Below the pieces are notes generated by a model that saw only the letters and a program-made list of their open reading frames with translations, made no database searches and was not told the DNA's origin. A stretch of DNA of 24,141 nucleotides from positions 1-24,141 of the forward strand of contig JADDPV010000286.1 in NCBI GenBank assembly GCA_016781705.1. Direction: 5' to 3'. This document shows positions 15,688 to 22,382 of this stretch, in pieces. This stretch comes from Rubrobacter sp. (lineage in GTDB: Bacteria; Actinomycetota; Rubrobacteria; Rubrobacterales; Rubrobacteraceae). The position numbers were made by a program, and so were the translations under genes. Each line of letters opens with the position of its first letter. Within the stretch, counting starts at the first letter, position 1.

Positions 15688-17048
15688 CGGTAGAGCGTCG
15701 CCTCGTCGAAGGGACGGCCAATAAGTTGAATACCGACGGGCAACCCCGCCGCGGTCAACCCGCAGGGCACGGAGAGGCTCGGCAGGCCGTTGAGGTTCGT
15801 CGGCCCGGTGAGGCGGTTCAACTCCGCCCGGACGGGGACCGCCTCACCGCCGATGATGACCTCGCGTTGCGCGACCTCCGTCGCCGCTATGGGGACCGTC
15901 GGGGCCAGCAGCGCGTCTACCTCTTCGAAGACGCGCGCGAAGGCCCGCAGCGAGCGGAGCCTCGTCCGGCGGGCGTTCGCGTACTCGTAGGCTCTGGGCT
16001 CCGCGCCCGCCCGGATGCGCTCACGTACCTCCTCGTCGAACTTCTCCGGCTCTCCCAGGAAACGCTCCTCGTGGACGGCGTACGCCTCGGCCGCGAGCAC
16101 GAGCCGTTGCGCGTCGAGCGCCTCCTGGAGAAGGGGGACCTCGACCTCCCGCACCCCCGCCCCCAGCGACCGGAAGACCTCCGCCGCTTCCGCCACCCGC
16201 GCCCCGACCTCACTCTCCAACCGCTCGTAGTAGAAGCCGGCCGGGATACCGACCACACCGCCGCGGATCCCGCGGTCGAGGTCACGGGTGAAGTCCTCCG
16301 CTTGCCTCGCCGCCGAGTAGGGATCCTCCGGGTCGTGGCCGGCAAGCGCGTTCAGGAGGAGGGCGTTGTCCTCGACGGTGCGGGTCAGGGGGCCGACGTG
16401 GTCGAGCGTCCACGCCAAAGGGAAGACACCGCGTTTGCTCACCCGCCCGAAGGTCGGCTTCATGCCGGCGACGCCGCACAGGGCGGCGGGGATGCGTATG
16501 GAGCCGCCCGTGTCGGTCCCTAAAGAGCCGTAGAGGAGGCCTGCCGCCACCGCGGCCCCCGAGCCCGAGCTCGAGCCGCCGGTGATGCGGGCGGGGTCGT
16601 GCGGGTTCCGCGTCGGGCCGAAGCGAGAGCGGTCGCCGGTCGTGCCGTAGGCGAACTCGTGCGTGCTCGTCTTGCCCGCAACGACCGACCCGGCCTCCCG
16701 CAGCCTCTCGACGACCGCCGCGTCCTCTCGCGGGACGTGGTCCTCGAAGAAGGCCGAGCCCATCGTGGTGCGCACGCCCCTCGTAAGGATCATGTCCTTG
16801 ACACCCACCGGCGCGCCGTGCAACGGTCCCCGGTAACGCCCCGCGAGGATCTCCCCTTCCGCCCTCTTCGCACTCTCCAGCGCCCCCTCGGCCGTCACGG
16901 TGACGAAGGCGTTCAGCTCCCCGCCACGCTCCTCGATGCGATCCAGGAGCCCCCGGACCACCTCCACGGGCGAGAGGCTCTTCCCCTCCAACGCCCGTCC
17001 GAGCGCCGCCAGAGTGCCGGGGAGCCCCGCGATGCTACCGTTGTCCAT
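15654..17048 (-). CDS. Amidase signature family enzyme
   Basis: A 464-residue amidase with the Ser-cisSer-Lys triad: Lys84 in GAPVGVKDMI, the cis-serine within GGSSSGSGAAVAAG (157-170), and nucleophile Ser183 in GTDTGGSIRIPAA. The late segment LTGPTNLNGLPSLSVPCGLT and the closing GLPVGIQLIG are also family hallmarks. It hydrolyses a carboxamide to acid and ammonia; it could also be confused with GatA, but there are no gatB or gatC neighbours and the sequence looks like a free-standing catabolic amidase. ATG 17048 is chosen because GGAGGAAGG precedes it directly; an upstream in-frame ATG at 17102 would add 18 non-conserved residues. The gene lies downstream of the LOV phosphatase on the same strand, 191 bp away, so it probably has its own promoter. 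No convincing one was found. Confidence 0.92.
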   Translation of the reverse strand: MDNGSIAGLPGTLAALGRALEGKSLSPVEVVRGLLDRIEERGGELNAFVTVTAEGALESAKRAEGEILAGRYRGPLHGAPVGVKDMILTRGVRTTMGSAFFEDHVPREDAAVVERLREAGSVVAGKTSTHEFAYGTTGDRSRFGPTRNPHDPARITGGSSSGSGAAVAAGLLYGSLGTDTGGSIRIPAALCGVAGMKPTFGRVSKRGVFPLAWTLDHVGPLTRTVEDNALLLNALAGHDPEDPYSAARQAEDFTRDLDRGIRGGVVGIPAGFYYERLESEVGARVAEAAEVFRSLGAGVREVEVPLLQEALDAQRLVLAAEAYAVHEERFLGEPEKFDEEVRERIRAGAEPRAYEYANARRTRLRSLRAFARVFEEVDALLAPTVPIAATEVAQREVIIGGEAVPVRAELNRLTGPTNLNGLPSLSVPCGLTAAGLPVGIQLIGRPFDEATLYRYGHAFERASS

Positions 17049-17239
17049 CCTTCCTCCTCCCGAAGACGCGCAGAGAGTACCCATAACGTCGCTCTGGAGC
17101 AATCAGCCAATCAGCAGGGGAACGGACGGCGAGACCGCCGCGCACACCGCGCCGCCAACGAGCCCACACCGCAACGAAGCGGTACTATCGAGGACGCAAG
17201 GCGAAGATGCAAGGTTGGCAGGCTTGAACTGCTGACCAG

Positions 17240-19522
17240 CTACCCTCGCGCCCGCAGCACGAGTATGGCGACGTCGTCGTGCTGGTCGCCCCTCTGGAAG
17301 TCGAGGACGGCGCGTTCTATGCGTTCGGCGAGGGTGGGGGCGTCGAGTCCGACCGAGGAGCGTAGTAGGGCGGCGAGGAGCTCCTCGCCGAAGAACGCGC
17401 CGTCGGGGGCGCGGGCCTCGGTGACGCCGTCTGTGAACAGGACGAGGGCATCGCCGGGGTCGAGGCGGGCCTCTTGCTCGACGAGCCTCGGGTCCTCGAA
17501 GACGCCCGCGGCGTGGCCGGGGCGGCCGACGCGCCGGACCTCGCCGCCGGCCGAGAGCAGCATCGGCGCCGGGTGCCCGGCGAGCGAGACGCGGAGGGGA
17601 ATGCCCCGCTCCGCGGCCTGCTGCGCGTTCTCTCCCCGGTCCGGATCGAGGCGGACGTAGGCGACGGTGCAGAACTTGCGGTCGCCGCGCTCGCGGCCTT
17701 CGCGTAGTAGCGCCTCGTTGAGGTCCGAGAGGATGGCCGCGGGCTGGGTCCGGCGGGTGGTCGAGGCGCGTAGGGTGTGCCGGGCGAGCGCGAGGACGGC
17801 CGCCGCCTCCGACCCCTTGCCGCAGACGTCCCCGATAGCGGCGTTCCAGAAAGAGCCTCCGCTGTGGTCGCTCGCGTCGAACAGGTCGTAGAAGTCGCCG
17901 CCGACGAGTTCGGCCTCGTCGGGATCACCGGCAGGCAGGTAGCGCAGGCCAGTCTCGAGGCCAGGCACCTCGGGGAGGCGGGGAGGCAGGAGGCTCTCCT
18001 GGAGGGCGCGGGCGACCCTGGTGCGGCCGCGGTAGAGGCGGGAGTTGTCCAGCGCGAGCGCGCACCGGTGGGCGAGGCTCCTCGCGAACGAGAGGTCGTC
18101 GGGGCCGTAGCGGAGCTCGGGGCGAGAGGAGACCAGCAGGATCGCGCCCAGAGACCTCCCCCGGGCGAGGAGCGGCGCGCACACGCAGGAGAGGGGCGAG
18201 AGAGAGCGCAAGAGGGTGAGGCTCTCCTCGTCCGACGCGCCCTCGGCGAGCTGCTGGTCCGTGATCTCGGGGACGAGCAGTGCCTCGCCGGCTCGCACGG
18301 CCCTGCGGGCGAGCCGGCGCGAGCCGGCCAGCTCACCCGCTTCTTCGTCTCCGCCGCGTTCGCCGTGGCGTTCGCCGAGCTCGCGCAGCAGGGACTCCTT
18401 CTCCGGGTCGGCGTGGGCCGCGGCGAGCCGCCGCAGGGAGCCGCTCTCGTCGAGCACGTCCACCAGGCACCAGTCGGCGAATCGGGGCACCACCATGCGC
18501 GCGACGCGGGCGAAGGTCGCCTCGTCGGGGGATCCTCCGGTGGGGCCGTCCGGCTCCTCGCGGTCGAGAGCGGCCGAGAGCGCAGCCCCCGCCCCGGCGA
18601 GGAGCTCGAGCCTCTCGCGGGCGGCCTCGGCCTCCCTCCTGGCCTCCCGCTCGCGCCGGAACGCGAGGTCCCGCTCCCTCTCGGCCCTCTTTCGCGCGGT
18701 TATGTCCAGGACCGTCCCGACGAACCGCTCGGGCCGCCCCTTCTCGTCGAAGAGGGTGCGCCCGCGCGCCGCGACCCAACGCTCCACGCCGTCCTCCAGG
18801 CCCACGGTCCTGTACTCGACGTCGTACCCTCCGCTGCTCGCCGCGTCGAGCGCGCGCCGCACCAACCGGTCGACATGCTCCCGGTCCTCGGGGTGCAGGC
18901 CCGCGAGGAACGTCTCGTAACTCACCTCGGCCCCGGGCGAGAGCCCGAACAACGCCTTGCAGCGGTCGTCCCACCGGAACTCGCCCGTCTTGGGGTAGAA
19001 GTCGAAGGTGCCGAGGCCAGTCGCCTCGGCCGCCAGGCGCAGCCTGTCTTCGCTCTCCTCGAGCTCCTCTTCGACCCGCTTGCGCTCCGTGACGTCGCTC
19101 TGGACGCCGACGAAGTTGACGAGGTCGCCCCGCTCATCGCGCACCGGGGAGATCGAGAGCTCGTTCCAGAAGGGCTCGCCGCTCTTCCTGTAGTTGCGCA
19201 AGACCACCTGGCACTCGCGGCCCTCGCGTAAAGCGCCGCGCAGCTCGTCGAGCGCCGGCTGGTCGCGGTCCTCGCCCTGCAAGAAGCGGCAGTTCCTGCC
19301 CACCACCTCCCCGGCGGCGTAGCCGGTCATCCGCTCGAAGGCCGGGTTGACGAAGACTATGGGATTGTCCGGCGCCTTCGCGTCGGTGATGAGGATGCCG
19401 TCCGCGCTGGAGCGCACGGCCCGGTCCAGCAAGAGCCGCACCTCGCGGGCGTACGAGGCACCCAGAGCAGCGCTCAAGATCTCTTCGAGCACCCTTTTCC
19501 CGTAAAACTCGCGGGACTTCAC
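17240..19522 (-). CDS. LOV-PAS-GAF-PP2C protein: probable blue-light-regulated serine phosphatase
   Basis: A 760-residue soluble multidomain protein. Domain 1 (about 35-146) is a LOV domain: GRNCRFLQG (75-83) contains the flavin-adduct Cys78, and the FMN-contact residues Gln82, Asn110 (NYRKSG), Asn120 (FWNEL) and Gln141 (FVGVQSDVT) are all present. A second PAS domain with PAC tail spans about 155-278, lacks the cysteine motif, and is followed by an Arg/Glu-rich coiled coil (278-305). A GAF domain (about 306-495) is followed by the ALQESLLPPRLP linker (507-518) and a SpoIIE/RsbU-type PP2C phosphatase (about 525-757) with VGGDFYD (540-546), IGDVCGKG (563-570), FTDGVTEAR (696-704) and the metal-binding DD at 749-750. 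Such phosphatases act on anti-anti-sigma factors; none is adjacent. A histidine-kinase domain is absent. TAGAAT lies 6 nt before GTG 19522, suggesting a leaderless transcript. Confidence 0.93.
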   Translation of the reverse strand: MKSREFYGKRVLEEILSAALGASYAREVRLLLDRAVRSSADGILITDAKAPDNPIVFVNPAFERMTGYAAGEVVGRNCRFLQGEDRDQPALDELRGALREGRECQVVLRNYRKSGEPFWNELSISPVRDERGDLVNFVGVQSDVTERKRVEEELEESEDRLRLAAEATGLGTFDFYPKTGEFRWDDRCKALFGLSPGAEVSYETFLAGLHPEDREHVDRLVRRALDAASSGGYDVEYRTVGLEDGVERWVAARGRTLFDEKGRPERFVGTVLDITARKRAERERDLAFRREREARREAEAARERLELLAGAGAALSAALDREEPDGPTGGSPDEATFARVARMVVPRFADWCLVDVLDESGSLRRLAAAHADPEKESLLRELGERHGERGGDEEAGELAGSRRLARRAVRAGEALLVPEITDQQLAEGASDEESLTLLRSLSPLSCVCAPLLARGRSLGAILLVSSRPELRYGPDDLSFARSLAHRCALALDNSRLYRGRTRVARALQESLLPPRLPEVPGLETGLRYLPAGDPDEAELVGGDFYDLFDASDHSGGSFWNAAIGDVCGKGSEAAAVLALARHTLRASTTRRTQPAAILSDLNEALLREGRERGDRKFCTVAYVRLDPDRGENAQQAAERGIPLRVSLAGHPAPMLLSAGGEVRRVGRPGHAAGVFEDPRLVEQEARLDPGDALVLFTDGVTEARAPDGAFFGEELLAALLRSSVGLDAPTLAERIERAVLDFQRGDQHDDVAILVLRARG

Positions 19523-19528
19523 CGCCTC

Positions 19529-19534
19529 ATTCTA
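19529..19534 (-). promoter_or_regulatory. -10 element of a probably leaderless LOV-phosphatase transcript
   Basis: TAGAAT on the minus strand ends 6 nt before GTG 19522, which puts the expected transcription start on the G of the start codon. The only purine-rich run in between (GAGG) is too close for normal ribosome binding. The -35 is not recognisable. Confidence 0.45.
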
Positions 19535-19575
19535 CAGCAGCGTCCCACGACGCTCGGGCCGGTTCCTAGGGGAAG

Positions 19576-19603
19576 TTAGCAAGACACCCTTTCCGGGTAG
19601 AGT
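19576..19603 (+). promoter_or_regulatory. Possible sodA promoter
   Basis: TTAGCA (19576-19581), a 16-bp spacer and TAGAGT (19598-19603) give four of six matches in each hexamer. Transcription would start near 19610, with AAGGAGG at 19626-19632 placed well for ATG 19639. Confidence 0.4.
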
Positions 19604-19638
19604 AAGAGATCGTGAACCGAGCTATAAGGAGGCAAGAG

Positions 19639-20262
19639 ATGGCCTACGAGCTACCGTCACTCCCCTACGATTACAATGCGCTAGAGCCCACTATAGACGA
19701 GCAGACCATGCACCTGCACCACGAGAAGCACCACAATACCTACGTCACCAACCTCAACTCGGCGCTCGAGAAGCACCCCGACGCCGACCCCGGCGACATA
19801 GACGCCCTCCTGGCGAACCTAGACTCGGTCCCCGAGGACATAAGGAGGGCCGTCAGGAACAACGGCGGGGGGCACTCCAACCACACGATGTTCTGGCAGA
19901 TCATGAGCCCGAACGGCGGCGGTGAGCCCGTCGGGGAGCTGGCGGACGCCATCAACTCCTCGTTCGGCTCGTTCGATGCTTTCAAGGAGCAGTGGGCCGC
20001 GGCGGCGGCGCCGGGCGCGATCTTCGGCTCCGGCTGGGCGTGGCTCATCGCCGCTCCTAATGGCGCCATCTCCATCGAGTCCACCCCGAATCAGGACAGC
20101 CCGCTCATGTATGGCAGGACCCCGGTCATAGGCCTCGACGTGTGGGAGCATGCCTACTACCTCAAATACCAGAACCGCCGCCCCGAGTACATCAACGCCT
20201 GGTGGAACGTTGTCAACTGGGAAGAGGCCGAGCGTCGCTTCCAGGCCGCCAAGAACGCCTAG
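19639..20262 (+). CDS. sodA: Superoxide dismutase, Mn type
   Basis: A 207-residue cytoplasmic Fe/Mn-family superoxide dismutase with no signal peptide. Metal ligands are His27 in MHLHHEKHH, His82 in GGGHSNHTMFW, and Asp167 and His171 in the DVWEHAYYLKYQNRR signature (167-181). The GGGH context together with Gln152 in TPNQDSPLM is the pattern of manganese enzymes rather than iron ones, though cambialistic metal use cannot be excluded. The ATG is set by AAGGAGG six bases upstream; an in-frame GTG at 19612 would add nine residues (NRAIRRQE) that are not part of the family. The gene stands alone, divergent from the LOV phosphatase and followed by a strong hairpin. It detoxifies superoxide to hydrogen peroxide and oxygen. 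Confidence 0.97.
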   Translation: MAYELPSLPYDYNALEPTIDEQTMHLHHEKHHNTYVTNLNSALEKHPDADPGDIDALLANLDSVPEDIRRAVRNNGGGHSNHTMFWQIMSPNGGGEPVGELADAINSSFGSFDAFKEQWAAAAAPGAIFGSGWAWLIAAPNGAISIESTPNQDSPLMYGRTPVIGLDVWEHAYYLKYQNRRPEYINAWWNVVNWEEAERRFQAAKNA

Positions 20263-20288
20263 AACAAGAGCAAAGCTCGAACCACGCA

Positions 20289-20325
20289 CGCAAGAGCCCC
20301 GGATGCGTTATCCGGGGCTCTTGCG
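20289..20325. terminator. Strong hairpin terminator between sodA and the Crp remnant
   Basis: A perfect 16-bp inverted repeat (CGCAAGAGCCCCGGAT and its complement) with a 5-nt loop lies 26 bp after the sodA stop. Neither side has a T-run, so it may act as a bidirectional, U-tract-less terminator or as an mRNA-stabilising stem for the two convergent genes. Confidence 0.7.
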
Positions 20326-20352
20326 CGTCAAACCCTCACCTGGCGACTCTGT

Positions 20353-21025
20353 TCAGGGCTTCAATGTGTCCTCGACGTAGATGCTCCGGTGCCTGAGCGT
20401 CAAGGCCCCGGCCTTCTGCAGCCTGGCGAAAGCCCTGGTGACGCTCTCGCGGCTGGCGCCGATCATGGTGGCGAGCTGCCGGTGGGTGTAGCGGGTGGGT
20501 ATCGGGGTCCCTCGGGGGCTATGACGCCTTCGCTCTCGGCGAGTTGGAGCACCAGGCTCGCCAGGCGGGCGGGAACGTCCTTGAGGCCTATGTCCTCCAG
20601 CCGGGTCTCGCACAGGCGCAGCCGCTCGCTCAGGACGCGTAGCATCCGCAGGCCCACGTCGGGGTTCCCTCGCACGAGACGCTCCAGGTACTCGCGCCTC
20701 TCAGGACGCAGATGTCGGATGGCTCCGCGTACGCCTCCCGCAGCCGCTGTGCGACGAGCGCCATCTCCCCGAACATCGTCCCGGCCTCCACCACGGCGAG
20801 CGTGCACTCCCACCCATCCGGGGTCACCTTGTATATCCTCACCTGCCCCTTCTTGAGCATGAAGAGCGCCTCGCTCCGGTCACCCGGGGTGTATAAGATC
20901 CGACCCTGCTCGACGTGCTCGTTCGGAACCCGGCGGCTGAACTCCTCTAGCTCCTCTTCCGAAAGGGGCTCGAGGACGTCCACCACCATCGAAAGGAGCC
21001 GTATCTTTTCTCTCGGCAACAGCAT
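20353..21025 (-). pseudogene. Crp/Fnr family regulator with two frameshifts
   Basis: From ATG 21025 the first frame reads the cyclic-nucleotide-binding-like domain: MLLPREKIRLLS, then a stretch containing EALFMLKKGQVRIYKVTPDG and GTMFGEMALVAQRL, and ICVLR. Near 20700 one base is missing, and the next frame gives REYLERLVRGNPDVGLRMLR and LEDIGLKDVPARLASLVLQL. Near 20510 (within GAGGGACC) a second base is missing, and the last frame gives the winged-helix HTH, THRQLATMIGASRESVTRAF, ending IYVEDTLKP. The three pieces join to a normal-length (~225 residue) Crp/Fnr regulator. Both changes are single-base losses and no substitution stop is seen, so assembly error is a real alternative. If genuine, no DNA-binding protein is made. 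Effector unknown; no Fnr-type cysteine cluster is visible. Confidence 0.82.
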
Positions 21026-21031
21026 CCTTGC

Positions 21032-21682
21032 CCGCGGGGCGACCTGGGCAGGCCGGAGGGCTACGTCTCTTTCGCCCACCCCACCGTGCAGGTGGACACC
21101 CTGCTCCTGGGCTTCCTCGGCCAGTCTCCCAATACCTGGGGCCTCGCCCCCCGCACCGGAGAGGCCCGCTAGTCGGGCGGCGGGGAACCATCCCTCGCGC
21201 CGATGTCCCCCTCCCTCCCCGACCCGGACGGCGAGCACGCCTACGCCGTTCGCTCCGGCGGCAGCGTGGAGAAGCTCTCGGCAGAGAGCGGCGAGTGTCA
21301 CTGGGAGGCCTGCGTGAGCACCACCTACGCAGCCGGACGTCCGGCCCTCACGCGGGACGCCCACGGTCTCCTGGTGGCGTCGTCGGCGGGGACGGTCTAC
21401 CGGCTCAACGCCGCTACCGGCAGAGAGATCTGGGGCACGCAACTCCCGGACGAGGCTCTGCTGCCGATGGGACCTTACCGCAAGTCCAGACCGGTCACCG
21501 TCTCGGGCCCGGCCGTCACGGATAGGAGCGTCCTGCACGGCACCTGCGGCGGGAGGATCTACCGCCTGGACCCCGCGTCCGGCGAGGCTACCGTCGTCGC
21601 CCACCTGGCGAGCGTCGGGGACGGCGACGTGGTCGCGGTGAGCACTGATGGCGTAGTCCGCAGGCTCAGGACCTCCGCGTGA
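21032..21682 (+). pseudogene. Truncated PQQ-like beta-propeller protein remnant
   Basis: One frame carries beta-propeller blade sequence on both sides of an amber codon. Before it come EGYVSFAHPTVQVDTLLLGF and NTWGLAPRTGEAR; TAG is at 21170-21172, where a Trp (TGG) would fit the usual T-G-E-x-x-W blade motif. After it come DGEHAYAVRSGGSVEKL, GTVYRLNAATGREIW and GRIYRLDPASGEATV, ending at TGA 21682. The G-x-V/I-Y-x-L-x-A-x-T/S-G-x repeat is that of PQQ-binding-like/BamB-like propellers. Only about four blades remain, no start codon or signal peptide precedes them, and the left end abuts the divergent Crp remnant, so the 5' part has been lost. The left boundary is approximate. A short protein from ATG 21215 could in theory still be made. 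Confidence 0.7.
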
Positions 21683-21692
21683 GCTCTTAGCC

Positions 21693-22358
21693 GTGGCCCT
21701 CGCGCTCTTCGACCTTGACAACACGTTGCTGGCGGGCGACAGCGAGCACCTCTGGGGCGAGTTCCTGGCGGAGGTCGGGGCGGTCGGCGAGGACTTTCGC
21801 GCCGAGAACGCCCGCCTCTACAGGGAGTACCTGGCCGGGAGGTTGGACATCCGCGAATCCGTCGCGCTGCAGGTCCGGCCCCTCGTCGAGCACCCGCCGG
21901 AGAGGCTGCGCCGGTGGCGCGAGGAGTTCATAGCGTCGTGGGTGGAGCCCAGGGTCACGCCCGCCGCCGTCGCCCTCGTGGCGAGGCACCGCGCGGCCGG
22001 GGACGAGCCCGCCATCGTCACCGCCAGCAACGACTTCGTCACCCGCCCGATCGCCGAGCGCTTCGGCGTGGAGGAGCTGCTCGCGGTCGAGCTGGAGCGC
22101 ACCGGCGGCCGCTTCACCGGCCGCGCCCTGGGCACGCCGACGTTTCGGGAGGGCAAGATCGAACGCCTGCGCGAGTGGCTGGTCGAGAAAGGCTTCACCC
22201 TGCGCGGCAGCTTCTTCTACAGCGACTCCCACAACGACCTGCCCCTGCTCGGCCTCGTGGATAACCCCGTGGTCGTGGACCCGGACCCCGTGCTGCGCGC
22301 CCACGCCGAGAGACTCGGCTGGCCTATCCTCCGCCTGCACGGGACGGCCCCTCCTTGA
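21693..22358 (+). CDS. HAD superfamily subfamily IB hydrolase (SerB-like)
   Basis: A 221-residue cytoplasmic phosphatase of the haloacid dehalogenase superfamily. Motif I is FDLDNTLL with nucleophile Asp7 and acid/base Asp9; motif II is IVTASN (108-113); motif III Lys155 is in REGKIERL; motif IV is YSDSHNDLPLL (176-186) with Asp178 and Asp182. A helical cap (about 15-85) sits between motifs I and II, as in subfamily IB (phosphoserine phosphatase relatives, the TIGR01490-type group). It removes phosphate from a small metabolite; the substrate is not identifiable, and phosphoserine is only one candidate. GTG 21693 lacks a clear ribosome site and lies 10 bp after the propeller remnant, so it may once have been translated by coupling. 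It converges on trpB with 24 bp between them. Confidence 0.9.
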   Translation: MALALFDLDNTLLAGDSEHLWGEFLAEVGAVGEDFRAENARLYREYLAGRLDIRESVALQVRPLVEHPPERLRRWREEFIASWVEPRVTPAAVALVARHRAAGDEPAIVTASNDFVTRPIAERFGVEELLAVELERTGGRFTGRALGTPTFREGKIERLREWLVEKGFTLRGSFFYSDSHNDLPLLGLVDNPVVVDPDPVLRAHAERLGWPILRLHGTAPP

Positions 22359-22382
22359 GCCGCCGTCTTCCCTGGCTCCGCT

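Noticed and set aside
15654..17048. Amidase considered as GatA of the Glu-tRNA(Gln) amidotransferase.
   Set aside because: No gatB or gatC lies nearby and the gene sits between unrelated genes; a free-standing amidase is the simpler reading.
17217..17236. A tRNA T-arm-like piece (minus strand, loop TTCAAGC with a short GCAG/CTGC stem) just outside the LOV phosphatase stop.
   Set aside because: No acceptor, D or anticodon arm can be built, because the required sequence lies in the conserved coding end of the phosphatase. Probably chance.
19612..19638. Nine-residue N-terminal extension of SodA from GTG 19612.
   Set aside because: The family begins at the M-A-Y-E-L-P sequence, and AAGGAGG is ideally placed for ATG 19639.
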